From contig CANFWT010000013.1 of NCBI GenBank assembly GCA_947450895.1, forward strand, positions 1 through 46,965: a stretch of 46,965 nucleotides of DNA. Reading direction: 5' to 3'. Shown here in pieces: positions 25,348 to 36,597 of the stretch (within the stretch, counting starts at the first letter, position 1; each line of letters begins with the position of its first letter). Under the pieces are notes generated by a model, which did no database searches, was not told where the DNA came from, and worked only from the letters and a program-made list of their open reading frames with translations. Source of the stretch: Comamonadaceae bacterium. Lineage in GTDB: Bacteria > Pseudomonadota > Gammaproteobacteria > Burkholderiales > Burkholderiaceae_C. The position numbers and the translations under genes are program-made.

Positions 25348-26894
25348 TGGCCACGCTGCTGAGCACCCCCGCACAAGCCTCCCAATGGCTGCACGAGCGC
25401 GTGACCGGCGTGCTGGGCAGCGATAGCCGCAGCCTGCGCGCGGGTGACGGCTTTGTAGCCACACCGGGCGCGCTGGTGGATGGACGCCAGTTTGTGACCC
25501 CGGCGCTGGAGCACGGCGTGGCCGCCTGTCTGGTCGAAGCCCAGGGGCTGGAGGTCTTTGGCTTGAACGACCCCCGGGTGGCCGCCTATACAGGGCTCAA
25601 AGCGGACGCAGGCGTGATCGCTGATGCATTCTTCGGTCATCCCTCACAAACCGTGTCCGTACTCGCCGTCACCGGTACCAACGGCAAAACCTCCACCGCT
25701 TGGTGGCTGGCCCAGGCGCTCAACGCCCTGCCCTCGCGCACGGCACAGGCCTGTGCCGTGGTCGGCACGCTGGGTGCCGGACTGCCCCCACCCGCGAATG
25801 CCGGCACTTCGGAAGGCGCAGGCCCGCTGTCCGCCCTGCGCGCCACCGGCATGACCACGCCTGACGCGGTGGCATTGCAGGCCGCCCTGCACCAGTTTGC
25901 GCAGCAGGGCGTACGCGCCTGCGCACTGGAGGCCTCGTCCATCGGCATCGAAGAAGGCCGCATGAACGGCATGCAGGTGCGTGTGGCGGTGTTTACCAAC
26001 TTCACCCAGGACCACCTCGACTACCACGGCAGCATGCAAGCCTATTGGGACGCCAAGCGCCGCCTGTTCTCCTGGCCTGGTCTGCGCAGCGCGGTGGTCA
26101 ACATCGACGACGACAAGGGCGCCATGCTGGCCGACACCCTCAAAGACGATGCGCCGGGGCTGGACCTGTGGACCACATCCACCCTGCGGCCCGCCCGCTT
26201 GTGGGCGCAGCACATCACGCAAACTGCCACCGGTCTGCGCTTTGAGGTGACCGAAGGCGCACACAGCGTCACCCTGCAAAGCCAGGTGATTGGCGACTAC
26301 AACGTCAATAACCTGCTCGGCGTGCTGGCCACGCTGCGCGCCCAAGGCGTAGACCTGGGCGAAGCAGTGGCCGTGTGCGAAGCGCTGCGTCCGGTACCCG
26401 GTCGCTTGGAATGCGTGGGCGGCGAGAACGCGCCATTGGTGGTGGTGGACTACGCCCACACGCCCGATGCGTTGGCCCAAACCCTGGACGCGCTGCGCCC
26501 GGTGGCCACACAGCGCGGCGGACAACTCTGGTGCGTGTTTGGCTGCGGCGGCGACCGCGATGCCGACAAGCGCCCGCTGATGGGTGCCATTGCCGCGGCC
26601 AAGGCGGACCAGATCGTCATCACCAGCGACAACCCGCGCAGCGAAAAGCCGGCCACCATCCTCTCGCACATTCTGGCCGGGCTGGCAGGCCACCCGCAGC
26701 CGCAGGTGCAAGTGGACCGCAGCGCAGCCATTGCCAGCGCGGTGGCACAGGCAGCGCGCACCGATGTGATTTTGCTGGCGGGCAAGGGCCACGAGGCCAC
26801 GCAAGAGATAAGCGGCGTGAAAACCCCGTTCTCGGACCGCGAACACGCCCTGCGCGCGCTGGCTGCGCGCCCCCACGCGGAGCTGCACGCATGA
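25347..26894 (+). CDS. murE: UDP-MurNAc-L-Ala-D-Glu--2,6-diaminopimelate ligase
   Basis: 515 residues. Adds meso-diaminopimelate to the UDP-MurNAc dipeptide. The ATP-binding GTNGKTS motif is at 110-116. DNPRSE, the signature of enzymes that select diaminopimelate over lysine, appears near residue 430, and AGKGHE near 477 is conserved too. A Gly/Ala/Pro-rich insert (about 145-160) follows the P-loop helix and seems a local expansion. The start overlaps the ftsI stop by one base (TGATG) and the end overlaps murF by four. Confidence 0.97.
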   Translation: MATLLSTPAQASQWLHERVTGVLGSDSRSLRAGDGFVATPGALVDGRQFVTPALEHGVAACLVEAQGLEVFGLNDPRVAAYTGLKADAGVIADAFFGHPSQTVSVLAVTGTNGKTSTAWWLAQALNALPSRTAQACAVVGTLGAGLPPPANAGTSEGAGPLSALRATGMTTPDAVALQAALHQFAQQGVRACALEASSIGIEEGRMNGMQVRVAVFTNFTQDHLDYHGSMQAYWDAKRRLFSWPGLRSAVVNIDDDKGAMLADTLKDDAPGLDLWTTSTLRPARLWAQHITQTATGLRFEVTEGAHSVTLQSQVIGDYNVNNLLGVLATLRAQGVDLGEAVAVCEALRPVPGRLECVGGENAPLVVVDYAHTPDALAQTLDALRPVATQRGGQLWCVFGCGGDRDADKRPLMGAIAAAKADQIVITSDNPRSEKPATILSHILAGLAGHPQPQVQVDRSAAIASAVAQAARTDVILLAGKGHEATQEISGVKTPFSDREHALRALAARPHAELHA

Positions 26895-28375
26895 GCGCCG
26901 CGCTGATGACACTGGGCCAGGTGCGCCAATGGCTGGATGCCGCAGGCGACGCCAGCCACCCCGTGGTCAGCCACGGCGACCCGGCCACGCCCTTGCTACG
27001 CGTGCACACGGACACCCGCAGCATTGCCGCAGGCGACCTGTTTGTCGCGCTGCAGGGCGACACTTTTGACGCCAACACCTTGCTCCACCAGGCGCAAGCC
27101 AAAGGTGCCACCGCCGTGCTGTGCCGCAGCGGCCTGGCGGCTGAACTGCTGCCCACTGGGCTGCCACGCGTGGAGGTGCCAGACACGCTGCTCGCGCTGG
27201 GCCAACTGGCGCGCGCTTGGCGTGCGCAGTTTGATCTGCCGCTGATCGCCGTGACCGGCAGCAACGGCAAAACCACGGTCACGCAAATGATTGCGTCCAT
27301 TCTGCAAGCGCACGCAAGCGGCGACGCCAGCCTGGCTACCCAGGGCAACCTGAACAACGCCATTGGCGTGCCACTCACACTCTTGCGCCTGCGCGCCCAC
27401 CACCGCATTGCCGTGGTCGAGCTGGGTATGAACCACCCCGGCGAAATCGCCACGCTTGCGGCAATCGCGCAGCCCACGGTGGCGCTGGTGAACAACGCGC
27501 AGCGGGAACACCTGGAATTCATGCACACGGTAGACGCCGTGGCCACCGAAAACGGCGCCGTCATTAGCGCCCTGCCCGCCTCAGGTTGCGCGGTGTTTCC
27601 GCTGGACGACGATTACACCGCCCAGTGGCAAAGCAGCGCCGAGAAGCGCCACACACTGGGCTTTGGAGCCAAGGCCACCGGCGACGACGCCGTGGTGGGG
27701 CGCAGCGCGCATTGGACAGACGGCGCCTGGGACGTGCACGCCCAAGCCACCGTCGCCGGGCGCAGCACCCCATTGCACTACCGCCTGGCGATTGCCGGGC
27801 AGCACAATGTGCGCAATTCCTGGGCGGCTGCGGCCTGCGCGCTGGCTGCGGGCGTTCCCGCCGAAGCCGTCGAGCGCGGGTTGCAAGCTTTTGCGCCGGT
27901 CAAGGGCCGCTCGCGGGCCTTTGCGCTCACCGTAGGCATGCGCCGCGTCACCGTGGTCGACGATACCTACAACGCCAACCCCGACTCGGTGCGCGCCGCC
28001 ACCGAGGTGCTGCGCGACCTGCCCGGCCCGCGCCTGCTGGTGCTCGGTGACATGGGCGAAGTGGGCACCCAAGGCCCGCAATTCCACGCCGAAGCGGGCG
28101 CCTATGCGCGCCAGTTGGGGATTGAGCGCCTGCTGGCCGTGGGCGCGCTGAGTCAGGCGGCAGTGGACGCATTTACCGCCGCAGGCGGATCGGCGCAGCA
28201 CTTTGCTGACATGGACGCCCTGTGCGCCGCACTCGCCCCGGCCTTGGACGCCGCCGCCAGCGTGCTGGTCAAAGGCTCGCGCTTTATGCGCATGGAGCGC
28301 GCGGTGGCTGCCTTGCAAGAGCGCGCCGCCGCCCTGAACACTTCACCCACCCAAGGAGCAGCCGCATGTTGCTAA
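26891..28375 (+). CDS. murF: UDP-MurNAc-tripeptide--D-alanyl-D-alanine ligase
   Basis: 494 residues. Adds D-Ala-D-Ala to complete the UDP-MurNAc pentapeptide. The P-loop is GSNGKTT at 123-129, the Mur ligase central block has [12 protein letters not shown] and [12 protein letters not shown], and [12 protein letters not shown] is the MurF-type C-terminal motif. The start is the ATG overlapping the murE stop; the frame is open far upstream but inside murE. Its last ten bases overlap the start of mraY. At the end it has a short Ala-rich extension. Confidence 0.96.
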   Translation: MSAALMTLGQVRQWLDAAGDASHPVVSHGDPATPLLRVHTDTRSIAAGDLFVALQGDTFDANTLLHQAQAKGATAVLCRSGLAAELLPTGLPRVEVPDTLLALGQLARAWRAQFDLPLIAVTGSNGKTTVTQMIASILQAHASGDASLATQGNLNNAIGVPLTLLRLRAHHRIAVVELGMNHPGEIATLAAIAQPTVALVNNAQREHLEFMHTVDAVATENGAVISALPASGCAVFPLDDDYTAQWQSSAEKRHTLGFGAKATGDDAVVGRSAHWTDGAWDVHAQATVAGRSTPLHYRLAIAGQHNVRNSWAAAACALAAGVPAEAVERGLQAFAPVKGRSRAFALTVGMRRVTVVDDTYNANPDSVRAATEVLRDLPGPRLLVLGDMGEVGTQGPQFHAEAGAYARQLGIERLLAVGALSQAAVDAFTAAGGSAQHFADMDALCAALAPALDAAASVLVKGSRFMRMERAVAALQERAAALNTSPTQGAAACC

Positions 28376-29544
28376 GTCTGGCGCAGTGGCTGCAGGCGAT
28401 GAACCCCGAGTGGGGCTTTTTGCGCGTGTTTCAGTACCTCACCTTTCGCGCTGTCATGGCGGCGCTGACCGCGCTGCTGATGGGCTTGCTGGCCGGGCCC
28501 GCAGTGATACGCCGCCTGCGTGCGCTCAAAATCGGCCAGCCGATCCGTAGCTACGGCATGGAAAGCCACCTGGCCAAAAGCGGCACACCCACCATGGGCG
28601 GCGTGCTGATATTGCTGTGCATGGCCAGCGCCACCTTGCTGTGGTCCGACCTGGGCAACCGCTTTGTCTGGATTGTGCTGGTCGTCACCCTGGGTTTTGG
28701 CGCCATTGGCTGGGTCGACGACTGGCGCAAGGTGGTGCACAAAGACCCCGAGGGCATGCGCTCGCGCGAGAAGTATTTCTGGCAGTCGCTCATAGGCGTG
28801 CTGGCGGCGCTGTACCTGGTGTTCAGCATTTCCGAAATTTCCAATGCGCGGGTGCTGGAGCTGTTTTTCAATTGGGTGCGCTCGGGCTTTGACGTCAACC
28901 TGCCGCCCAAGGCCGGTTTGCTACTGCCATTTTTCAAAGAAATCAGCTACCCGCTGGGCGTGCTGGGCTTTGTGGTGCTGACCTATTTGGTGATCGTGGG
29001 TTCGAGCAACGCGGTCAACCTGACCGACGGCCTGGATGGCTTGGCCATCATGCCGGTGGTCATGGTGGCCTCCGCCCTGGGCGTGTTTGCTTATGTGACC
29101 GGCAGCGTGGTGTTTTCCAAATACCTGTTCTTGCCGCACATTCCGGGCACGGGCGAGTTGCTGGTGTTTTGCGCGGCCATGGCGGGTGCGGGCCTGGCGT
29201 TTTTGTGGTTCAACACCCACCCGGCGCAGGTGTTCATGGGCGACGTGGGCGCGTTGGCGCTGGGCGCAGCGCTGGGCACGGTGGCTGTCATCGTGCGCCA
29301 GGAAATTGTGCTGGCCATCATGGGCGGCGTGTTTGTGGCCGAGGCGCTGTCGGTGATGGCCCAGGTGCTGTACTTCAAATACACCCGCAAAAAATACGGC
29401 GAAGGCCGCCGCCTGCTGCGCATGGCGCCCTTGCACCACCACTTTGAGAAGCTGGGCTGGAAAGAAACGCAGGTGGTGGTGCGCTTTTGGATCATCACCA
29501 TGCTCTTGTGCCTGGTCGGCCTGTCTACCTTGAAGCTGCGCTGA
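28366..29544 (+). CDS. mraY: Phospho-MurNAc-pentapeptide-transferase MraY
   Basis: 392 residues with about ten membrane segments. MraY moves phospho-MurNAc-pentapeptide onto undecaprenyl phosphate to make lipid I. The KSGTPTMGG motif is at 71-79, the aspartates D118 and D119 in [18 protein letters not shown] in the middle loop, and the histidine motif [12 protein letters not shown] near the C-terminus. AAGGAG at 28353-28358 precedes the ATG by seven bases, so translation starts inside the end of murF (10-base overlap). The TGA shares a base with the murD ATG. Confidence 0.97.
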   Translation: MLLSLAQWLQAMNPEWGFLRVFQYLTFRAVMAALTALLMGLLAGPAVIRRLRALKIGQPIRSYGMESHLAKSGTPTMGGVLILLCMASATLLWSDLGNRFVWIVLVVTLGFGAIGWVDDWRKVVHKDPEGMRSREKYFWQSLIGVLAALYLVFSISEISNARVLELFFNWVRSGFDVNLPPKAGLLLPFFKEISYPLGVLGFVVLTYLVIVGSSNAVNLTDGLDGLAIMPVVMVASALGVFAYVTGSVVFSKYLFLPHIPGTGELLVFCAAMAGAGLAFLWFNTHPAQVFMGDVGALALGAALGTVAVIVRQEIVLAIMGGVFVAEALSVMAQVLYFKYTRKKYGEGRRLLRMAPLHHHFEKLGWKETQVVVRFWIITMLLCLVGLSTLKLR

Positions 29545-31073
29545 TGGAACACAGCCTGCACGGTCAACACATTCTGGTCTTGGGCCTGGGCGCCTCCGGC
29601 CTGGCCATGGCGCGCTGGTGCGTGCGCCAGGGCGCGCAGGTGACCGTACTGGACAACCGCGCAGCGCCGCCGCAGGCTGTCGCGCTGGCCGCGTCGGTGC
29701 CCGCAGCCCGCTTGGTGCAGGGTGCTTTTGACGCGACCTGGATCGAGGGCAGCGACATCCGTGCCATTTTCGCCAGCCCCGGCCTCGCACCCCACCAAAC
29801 CGCACCGCTGATCGACGCGGCGCGTGCCAAAGGCCTGTGGGTCGGCGGCGAGCTGAGCTTGTTTGCCCAGGCGCTCCAGGACCTGGATGCCACCCAGCAG
29901 TACCAGCCCAGCGTGCTGGCAATCACCGGTACCAACGGCAAAACCACGGTGACATCGCTCACCGGCCAGTTGGTGCAAGCCGCAGGCAAAACCGTGGCGG
30001 TGGCCGGCAATATCGGCCCCACCCTGCTCGACACCTTGACCCAGGCGCTGGAGGCCGACGCCCTGCCCCAGGTCTGGGTGCTGGAACTGTCGAGCTTTCA
30101 GCTCGAATACGCCCAAGACTTTGCGCCTACTGCGGCCACGGTGCTCAACCTCAGCCAGGACCACCTGGACTGGCACCCCGACATGGCGCACTATGCGGCG
30201 GCCAAGGCCCGCATCTTTGGCCCGCAGACGCTGAGGGTGCTCAACCGCGACGACGACGCTGTCATGGCCATGCTGCCTGCGCCAGTGCGGGTGAAGCAGC
30301 AGTTGGTGGAACACCCCCATGTGCGCTTCGGCGTGGGCATGCCGCTTCGCCCCGGCGACTACGGGCTGGAATCCGCGGGCGGCATGGTCTGGCTGGTGCG
30401 CGCACAAGACGCCGACGCTACCTTGCCGCGCGCACGCCATGGATCGCAGGCTGAACTGCCCGAACTCCATATCCAGCGCCTGATGCCCGCCGACGCCCTG
30501 CACATCCGTGGCCGCCACAACGCCAGCAACGCCTTGGCGGCGCTGGCCCTGGCCAGTGCCGCCGGTTGCGCCTTGGGCCCCATGCTGTTTGGCCTGCGCC
30601 AGTACCGGGGCGAACCGCACCGGGTGCAGCACGTGGGCAGCGTCAATGGAGTGGAATTTTTTGACGACAGCAAAGGCACGAACGTGGGCGCTACCGTGGC
30701 CGCTTTGAACGGTCTGGGCCCTGAGCGGCGGCTGGTTCTGATTTTGGGTGGCGAGGGCAAGGGCCAGGACTTCAGTCCCTTGGCCGCGCCAGTACGCCAG
30801 TTTGCCCGCGCCGTGGTGCTAATAGGCCGCGACGCAGCGCTGATCCGCCAGGCGCTGGCTGATACCGGTGTGGCGCTGCTGGACGCGCCCTCCATGGAGC
30901 GCGCCGTGGACCTGGCCAATGCGCAGGCCCATGCGGGCGACGCAGTGCTGATGTCCCCGGCCTGCGCGAGCTTTGACATGTTTCGCGACTACGCACACCG
31001 CGCCCAGGTGTTTTGCGATGCCGTGGCTGACCTGGCGCTGGCCCAGGGCACCGTGTTGGAAGGCGCCGCATGA
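29544..31073 (+). CDS. murD: UDP-N-acetylmuramoyl-L-alanine--D-glutamate ligase
   Basis: 509 residues, somewhat longer than the about 440 of E. coli MurD. The N-terminal Rossmann-like glycine motif GLGASG is at 14-19 and the ATP P-loop GTNGKTTV at 129-136. [31 protein letters not shown] is the central block, and [13 protein letters not shown] is the C-terminal signature. The extra length lies around residues 275-315, a Gly/Ala/Asp-rich stretch between the central and C-terminal domains. It adds D-glutamate to UDP-MurNAc-L-Ala. It overlaps ftsW by four bases. Confidence 0.96.
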   Translation: MEHSLHGQHILVLGLGASGLAMARWCVRQGAQVTVLDNRAAPPQAVALAASVPAARLVQGAFDATWIEGSDIRAIFASPGLAPHQTAPLIDAARAKGLWVGGELSLFAQALQDLDATQQYQPSVLAITGTNGKTTVTSLTGQLVQAAGKTVAVAGNIGPTLLDTLTQALEADALPQVWVLELSSFQLEYAQDFAPTAATVLNLSQDHLDWHPDMAHYAAAKARIFGPQTLRVLNRDDDAVMAMLPAPVRVKQQLVEHPHVRFGVGMPLRPGDYGLESAGGMVWLVRAQDADATLPRARHGSQAELPELHIQRLMPADALHIRGRHNASNALAALALASAAGCALGPMLFGLRQYRGEPHRVQHVGSVNGVEFFDDSKGTNVGATVAALNGLGPERRLVLILGGEGKGQDFSPLAAPVRQFARAVVLIGRDAALIRQALADTGVALLDAPSMERAVDLANAQAHAGDAVLMSPACASFDMFRDYAHRAQVFCDAVADLALAQGTVLEGAA

Positions 31074-32323
31074 GCACCGCCCAAGCCCTGTGGAGCCGCT
31101 GGTTCGGGACCGCTGCCACCGAGGGCGACGCGCTGCCGGTGCGCCTGGGTCGGCGCGCTAGCTACTCCACCGCGCCCAGTGCCAGCCAAAGCCAGGCGCT
31201 GGACCACGCATTGCTGGCAGTGGTGCTGATACTGGTGGTGTGGGGCGCAGTGATGGTGTATTCCGCCACCATTGCCATGCCCGACAACCCGCGCTTTGCC
31301 AACTACACGCACAACTACTTCTTGGTGCGTCATGTGGCTGCCATCGCGGTCGCCCTCACCGCCGCACTGATCGCCTTTCAGGTGCCGCTGCAAACCTGGG
31401 AACGCATTGCGCCCGTGCTGTTCATTGCCTGCTTGGTGCTGCTGATGGCGGTGCTGCTGCCCTTTGTTGGCAAGGGGGTCAACGGCGCCAAGCGTTGGAT
31501 TTCGCTCGGCGTCACCAACTTTCAGCCCTCCGAACTGGCCAAGTTCTCGGCTGTGTTGTACGCAGCAGGCTACATGGTGCGAAAGATTGAACTCAAAGAA
31601 GACTTTATTCGCGCCGTCTGGCCCATGGCCGCCGCCGTGGGCATCATGGGCAGTTTGCTGCTGGCCGAGCCCGACATGGGCGCATTCATGGTGATTGCAG
31701 TGATCGCCATGGGCATCTTGTTTTTGGGCGGCGTCAACGCGCGCATGTTCTTTCTGATCTCCAGCGTGCTGATGGGGGCATTTGCGCTGATGATTGCGTT
31801 CAACGACTACCGCCGCGCGCGCATCTTCGCCTACCTCGACCCCTGGACCGAGCACAACGCGCTGGGCAAGGGCTACCAGCTCACGCACTCCTTGATCGCC
31901 ATCGGGCGCGGCGAAATCTTTGGCGTCGGCCTGGGCGGCAGCGTGGAAAAACTCCACTGGTTGCCCGAGGCGCACACCGACTTCTTGCTGGCCGTGATTG
32001 GCGAAGAGTTTGGCCTGCTGGGCGTGCTGCTGTTGCTGGGCCTGTTTTTATGGCTGACGCGCCGCATCATGCACATTGGCCGCCAGGCGGTGGCACTGGA
32101 CCGGGTATTTGCCGGTCTGGTAGCACAGGGTGTGGGTATTTGGATGGGCTTTCAGGCCTTTATCAACATGGGCGTGAACCTGGGCGCCTTGCCCACCAAG
32201 GGCTTGACCCTGCCACTGATGAGCTTTGGCGGCTCGGCCATTCTGGTCAATTTGGTTGCCCTGGCCGTGGTGCTGCGTGTGGACTTCGAGAACCGCCAGC
32301 TGATGCAAGGCGGCCGCACATGA
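31070..32323 (+). CDS. ftsW: Septal peptidoglycan polymerase FtsW
   Basis: 417 residues, a SEDS family glycosyltransferase with about ten membrane segments. It polymerises lipid II at the septum together with FtsI. A cytoplasmic N-terminus of about 45 residues precedes the first segment. The block [24 protein letters not shown] is the SEDS signature, and [18 protein letters not shown] with [16 protein letters not shown] is the conserved periplasmic loop with the catalytic aspartate. [16 protein letters not shown] is typical of the last helices. It overlaps murD and murG by four bases each. Confidence 0.97.
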   Translation: MSTAQALWSRWFGTAATEGDALPVRLGRRASYSTAPSASQSQALDHALLAVVLILVVWGAVMVYSATIAMPDNPRFANYTHNYFLVRHVAAIAVALTAALIAFQVPLQTWERIAPVLFIACLVLLMAVLLPFVGKGVNGAKRWISLGVTNFQPSELAKFSAVLYAAGYMVRKIELKEDFIRAVWPMAAAVGIMGSLLLAEPDMGAFMVIAVIAMGILFLGGVNARMFFLISSVLMGAFALMIAFNDYRRARIFAYLDPWTEHNALGKGYQLTHSLIAIGRGEIFGVGLGGSVEKLHWLPEAHTDFLLAVIGEEFGLLGVLLLLGLFLWLTRRIMHIGRQAVALDRVFAGLVAQGVGIWMGFQAFINMGVNLGALPTKGLTLPLMSFGGSAILVNLVALAVVLRVDFENRQLMQGGRT

Positions 32324-33399
32324 GCGCCACCTTGGCCACCACCCGCACCGCCTTGGTGATGGCCGGAGGCACGGGCGGGCATATTTTTCCCGGCCTGGCC
32401 GTGGCCCAGGCGCTGCGCGAACAAGGCTGGCGTGTGCACTGGCTGGGCGCGCCAGACAGTATGGAAAGCCGCCTGGTGCCATCGCGGGGCTTTGTGTTGG
32501 AGACCGTCGCCTTCTCGGGCGTGCGCGGCAAGGGTTTGAAAACATGGGCCCTGCTGCCCTTGCGCCTGCTGCGCGCCCTGGTGCAAAGCGCGCAGGTGCT
32601 GCGCCGCGTTCGGCCCAATGTAGTGTTGGGCTTTGGTGGATATATCAGTCTGCCTGCGGGTTTGATGGCGGCGCTGCATCGCATTCCCTTGGTACTGCAT
32701 GAGCAAAACTCGGTGGCTGGCGCGGCCAACCGCCTGTTGGCGCGCTTGGCGCGCCGGGTGTTTTGTGCCTTCCCCGGTGCCTTGCCCGGTGCCCTGTACG
32801 TGGGCAACCCGCTGCGCGCCGAATTCTTGCAGCAAGCCGCACCCGCAGAGCGCTTTGCTGCGCGCACTGGCGCGCTGCGCCTGCTGGTGGTGGGAGGCAG
32901 CCTGGGCGCGCGTGCCCTCAACAGCGTAGTGCCCCAAGCGCTGGCGCTGATTCCACAGGCGCAGCGCCCGGTGGTGGTGCACCAAAGCGGCGAGAAACAA
33001 ATGGACGCGCTGCGCGCCAACTATGCAGCCGCCGGTGTGGAAGCCACCCTCACGCCCTTTATCGACAACACCGCGCAGGCCTACGCCGACGCCGACTTGG
33101 TGCTGTGCCGGGCGGGCGCGAGCACCGTGACCGAAATCGCTGCAGTAGGTGCTGCCGCCCTGTTCGTGCCTTTCCCCCTTGCCGTTGACGACCACCAGAC
33201 CCACAACGCGCGCTTTCTGGTCGATCAGGGCGCCGCCTGGTTGGTGGCACAGACCACACTTACGCCGGCCTTTTTGGCCGACTGGCTGCAACACTGCAAC
33301 CGCACGGTTCTGTTGCAGCACGCACAGTCGGCCAAAGCCCTGCAAAACATCCACGCGACCGAAGCGCTGGTCGCCGCCTGCAAAGAACTGGCCCCATGA
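32320..33399 (+). CDS. murG: UDP-GlcNAc:lipid I N-acetylglucosaminyltransferase MurG
   Basis: 359 residues, GT28 family, a membrane-associated enzyme on the cytoplasmic face that converts lipid I to lipid II. The glycine loop [15 protein letters not shown] begins near residue 16, [11 protein letters not shown] and [15 protein letters not shown] follow, a second glycine loop GGSLGAR lies near 194, and [14 protein letters not shown] with [14 protein letters not shown] is the sugar-nucleotide site. The ATG overlaps the ftsW stop. It overlaps murC by four bases. Confidence 0.97.
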   Translation: MSATLATTRTALVMAGGTGGHIFPGLAVAQALREQGWRVHWLGAPDSMESRLVPSRGFVLETVAFSGVRGKGLKTWALLPLRLLRALVQSAQVLRRVRPNVVLGFGGYISLPAGLMAALHRIPLVLHEQNSVAGAANRLLARLARRVFCAFPGALPGALYVGNPLRAEFLQQAAPAERFAARTGALRLLVVGGSLGARALNSVVPQALALIPQAQRPVVVHQSGEKQMDALRANYAAAGVEATLTPFIDNTAQAYADADLVLCRAGASTVTEIAAVGAAALFVPFPLAVDDHQTHNARFLVDQGAAWLVAQTTLTPAFLADWLQHCNRTVLLQHAQSAKALQNIHATEALVAACKELAP

Positions 33400-34823
33400 A
33401 ACACGCCATTGAGCACATCCACTTCGTCGGCATCGGCGGCTCGGGCATGTCCGGCATTGCCGAAATCCTGCACAACCTGGGCTACACCATCTCCGGCTCG
33501 GATTTGGCCGACAGCGCCACCCTGCGCCGCCTGGCCTCGCTGGGCATTCAGACGCATGTGGGCCACGACGCGGCGCACGTGGCCCGGGCCGACGCAGTGG
33601 TCACCTCCACCGCCGTGCAGGCCAGCAACCCCGAAGTGCTGCGTGCGCGCGAATTGCACATCCCAGTGGTGCCACGCGCCCTGATGCTGGCCGAACTGAT
33701 GCGCCTCAAGCAAGGCATCGCCATTGCGGGCACCCACGGCAAAACCACCACCACCAGCCTGGTGGCTAGCGTGCTAGCCCAGGCTGGTCTGGACCCAACT
33801 TTTGTGATTGGCGGGCGATTAAATAGCGCGGGTGCCAATGCGCGTCTGGGCAGCGGCAACTACATCGTGGTCGAGGCCGACGAGTCAGATGCCTCCTTCC
33901 TGAACCTGCTGCCGGTAATGGCCGTAGTGACCAACATCGACGCCGACCACATGGAAACCTACGGCCACGACTTTGGCCGTCTGCAGCAAGCGTTTGTGGA
34001 CTTTTTGCACCGCATGCCCTTTTACGGCACGGCCATTTTGTGCACCGACGACCCGGCGGTGCGCGCCATCGTGGACCAGGTGACCTGTCCCGTTACCAGC
34101 TACGGCTTTGACGAGGGCGCCCAAGTGCGTGCCACCAATGTGCGCGCGGTAGATGGGCAAATGCACTTCACCGTGCAGCGGCGCAACGGCGTGACCCTGC
34201 CGGACATGGAGGTGGTGCTCAACCTGCCGGGGCGCCACAACGTGCTCAACGCCCTGTCGGCCATTGCGGTGGCGGTGGAGCTCAATATTGACGACGCAGC
34301 GGTGCAAACGGCGCTTGCCGAATTCAAAGGCGTGGGCAGGCGATTCCAACGTTACGGCGACCACACGCTACCCCAGGGTGGATTGGTGACCGTGGTCGAC
34401 GATTACGGCCACCACCCCGTAGAGATGGCCGCCACGCTGGCCGCGGCGCGCGGCGCCTTTCCCGGACGACGCCTGGTGCTTGCCTTTCAACCGCACCGCT
34501 ACACCCGCACGCGCGACTGCTTTGAAGACTTCGTCAAGGTCATGGGCCAAGCTGACGCGGTGCTGCTGGCCGAGGTCTATGCCGCGGGCGAAGCGCCGGT
34601 GCTGGCCGCTGACGGCCGCGCCCTGGCCCGCGCTCTGCGCGTGGCGGGCAAAGTCGAACCCGTGTTTGTCGATGACATCACCGCCATGGCCGCTGCGGCA
34701 GTGGCCAACGCCCGCAGCGGCGACGTGCTGTTGTGCATGGGGGCGGGCTCCATCAGCACCGTGCCCGCCAAAATGGTGGAACTGCTACACGCCCCCGCGG
34801 GTCCCGATGGAGGCACACCATGA
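33396..34823 (+). CDS. murC: UDP-N-acetylmuramate--L-alanine ligase
   Basis: 475 residues. First amino-acid-adding enzyme of the peptidoglycan stem peptide. The Rossmann-like glycine motif GIGGSGMSG is at 12-20 and the P-loop GTHGKTT at 112-118. [14 protein letters not shown] and [13 protein letters not shown] are the central motifs and [12 protein letters not shown] the C-terminal one, with [11 protein letters not shown] after it. It overlaps murG and ddl by four bases, placing the complete cytoplasmic Mur ligase set in one transcript. Confidence 0.97.
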   Translation: MKHAIEHIHFVGIGGSGMSGIAEILHNLGYTISGSDLADSATLRRLASLGIQTHVGHDAAHVARADAVVTSTAVQASNPEVLRARELHIPVVPRALMLAELMRLKQGIAIAGTHGKTTTTSLVASVLAQAGLDPTFVIGGRLNSAGANARLGSGNYIVVEADESDASFLNLLPVMAVVTNIDADHMETYGHDFGRLQQAFVDFLHRMPFYGTAILCTDDPAVRAIVDQVTCPVTSYGFDEGAQVRATNVRAVDGQMHFTVQRRNGVTLPDMEVVLNLPGRHNVLNALSAIAVAVELNIDDAAVQTALAEFKGVGRRFQRYGDHTLPQGGLVTVVDDYGHHPVEMAATLAAARGAFPGRRLVLAFQPHRYTRTRDCFEDFVKVMGQADAVLLAEVYAAGEAPVLAADGRALARALRVAGKVEPVFVDDITAMAAAAVANARSGDVLLCMGAGSISTVPAKMVELLHAPAGPDGGTP

Positions 34824-35791
34824 GCACACCGGACTTTGGCAAAGTGGCGGTGCTGATGGGCGGCGCATCTGCAGAGCGCGAGATCTCACTTTTGTCCGGG
34901 ACGGGCGTGCTGCACGCGCTGCGCTCTAAAGGCGTGGACGCCCACGCTTTTGACCCCGCCGAGCGCGAACTCTGGACGCTTAAGACCGAGGGCTTTAGCC
35001 GCTGCTTTATCGCCTTGCACGGCCGTTTTGGCGAAGACGGCACCATCCAGGGCGCGTTAGAACTGATGGGAATCCCCTACACCGGCTCGGGTGTGATGGC
35101 CTCCAGCATGGCCATGAACAAGGTGATGACCAAGCGCCTGTGGAGCGCCGAGGGCCTGCCCACGCCCCGGTCTTGCGTACTCGGACCCGACCAACGCAGC
35201 GCGGCAGACTTGCAGCGCGTCTTGGACACGCTGGGATTGCCGCTCATCGTCAAACCGCCGCACGAGGGTTCGTCCATTGGCATCACCAAGGTCACGCAAG
35301 CCGAGCAATTGGCCCCTGCACTGGCGCTGGCTGCGCAGTACGAGCCCGAAGTGCTGTGCGAAGAATTCATCGTGGGCGACGAAGTCACCTGCCCGGTGAT
35401 GGGCAGCGGTGCGGACGCCACGGCGCTGCCGGTGGTACGCATCCAGGCGCCCGATGGTGCCTACGACTACCAGAACAAATACTTCACTGACGCCGTGTCC
35501 TACCGCTGCCCCAGCGGCCTGCCCGCCACTGAAGAGGCGCAGATCGCACGCATCGTGTTGGCGGCCTATCGCGCGCTGGGCTGCCGCGGCTGGGGCCGGG
35601 CAGACCTGATGGTTCGCGCCAGCGACCGCAAGCCCTTTTTGCTGGAGATGAACACCTCGCCAGGCATGACAGGCCACTCGCTGGTGCCCATGTCGGCCCG
35701 CGCTCAGGGCATCAGCTACGAGGACTTGTGCCTGCGCCTGCTGGCCCTGACCGCGCTGGACGCCAGCCATCCGCCCAGGAGGTCCGCATGA
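34820..35791 (+). CDS. ddl: D-alanine--D-alanine ligase
   Basis: 323 residues, ATP-grasp fold. Joins two D-alanines for MurF. The N-terminal [14 protein letters not shown] is at 14-27, the substrate-binding EGSSIGI in the middle, and the metal and phosphate site [20 protein letters not shown] near residues 274-293. The KYFT loop in [12 protein letters not shown] resembles the D-Ala-D-Ala type lid; I see no sign of a D-lactate or D-serine specific enzyme. Its stop overlaps the ftsQ start by four bases. Confidence 0.96.
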   Translation: MSTPDFGKVAVLMGGASAEREISLLSGTGVLHALRSKGVDAHAFDPAERELWTLKTEGFSRCFIALHGRFGEDGTIQGALELMGIPYTGSGVMASSMAMNKVMTKRLWSAEGLPTPRSCVLGPDQRSAADLQRVLDTLGLPLIVKPPHEGSSIGITKVTQAEQLAPALALAAQYEPEVLCEEFIVGDEVTCPVMGSGADATALPVVRIQAPDGAYDYQNKYFTDAVSYRCPSGLPATEEAQIARIVLAAYRALGCRGWGRADLMVRASDRKPFLLEMNTSPGMTGHSLVPMSARAQGISYEDLCLRLLALTALDASHPPRRSA

Positions 35792-36573
35792 ACCGCAGCG
35801 AAGGCAGCGCCTTGGACGTGCGTCTGATGAACGGCTGCGCTGCGCTGCTGTTTGCGGTGTTTTTGGGCGCGATGGCAATGGCGCTGACGCGCTGGGTGTC
35901 CAACCGTGCGGTGTTCTCTTTCCAAAGCATTTCGGTGCAGGGCGACGTCGCGCACGCCAATGTACCCACGGTCCGCGCCCACGTGGTGTCGCGCGTGGCG
36001 GGCACTTTCTTCACCATCGACCTGGCGCGTACTCGTGCAGTATTGGAAACCATGCCCTGGGTGCGCCGCGCCGTGGTGCACCGCGATTTCCCTAACCGGC
36101 TGCGGGTGCAACTGCAAGAGCACCAGGCCGCAGCCTACTGGGGTGAAGCCAGCGAGCCACGCCTGCTCAACACCTTTGGCGAAGTGTTCGATGCCAATGT
36201 GGGAGAGGTTGAGATAGACCAACTGCCACGCCTGAATGGGCCACTGGGGCAAAGCGCCAACGTATTGGCCGCCTACCGCACGTTGGCACCGCTGTTTTCG
36301 GCGATGGACCTGGATGTGGAGAGCCTGGAGCTCACCAGCCAGGGCAGCTGGCGCTTGGCGCTGGTCGGCGGCGCTGTGATTGAAGCAGGCCGGGGCGATT
36401 TGGACACGGTACAAGCCCGCAGCCAGCATTTCCTGAAAACACTGACGCGCGTCTTGGCACGCTACCAGCGCCCCATCGGCGCACTGGAGTCCGCCGATCT
36501 GCGCCACGAAAACGGTTACGCCATCCGGCTGCGCGGCATCAGCACCGTCGCCGCCGTGGCCCCCACCCACTGA
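35788..36573 (+). CDS. ftsQ: Cell division protein FtsQ
   Basis: 261 residues, bitopic: short cytoplasmic tail, a membrane segment [21 protein letters not shown] at about 13-33, then a periplasmic POTRA domain ([16 protein letters not shown]) and the beta domain ([20 protein letters not shown]). It bridges FtsBL to early division proteins. AGGAGGT at 35777-35783 lies just before the ATG at 35788. It is the last gene in the unbroken overlapping run; 24 bases separate it from ftsA. Confidence 0.95.
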   Translation: MNRSEGSALDVRLMNGCAALLFAVFLGAMAMALTRWVSNRAVFSFQSISVQGDVAHANVPTVRAHVVSRVAGTFFTIDLARTRAVLETMPWVRRAVVHRDFPNRLRVQLQEHQAAAYWGEASEPRLLNTFGEVFDANVGEVEIDQLPRLNGPLGQSANVLAAYRTLAPLFSAMDLDVESLELTSQGSWRLALVGGAVIEAGRGDLDTVQARSQHFLKTLTRVLARYQRPIGALESADLRHENGYAIRLRGISTVAAVAPTH

Positions 36574-36597
36574 AGATCAACCAAGCAGGTACGCACA

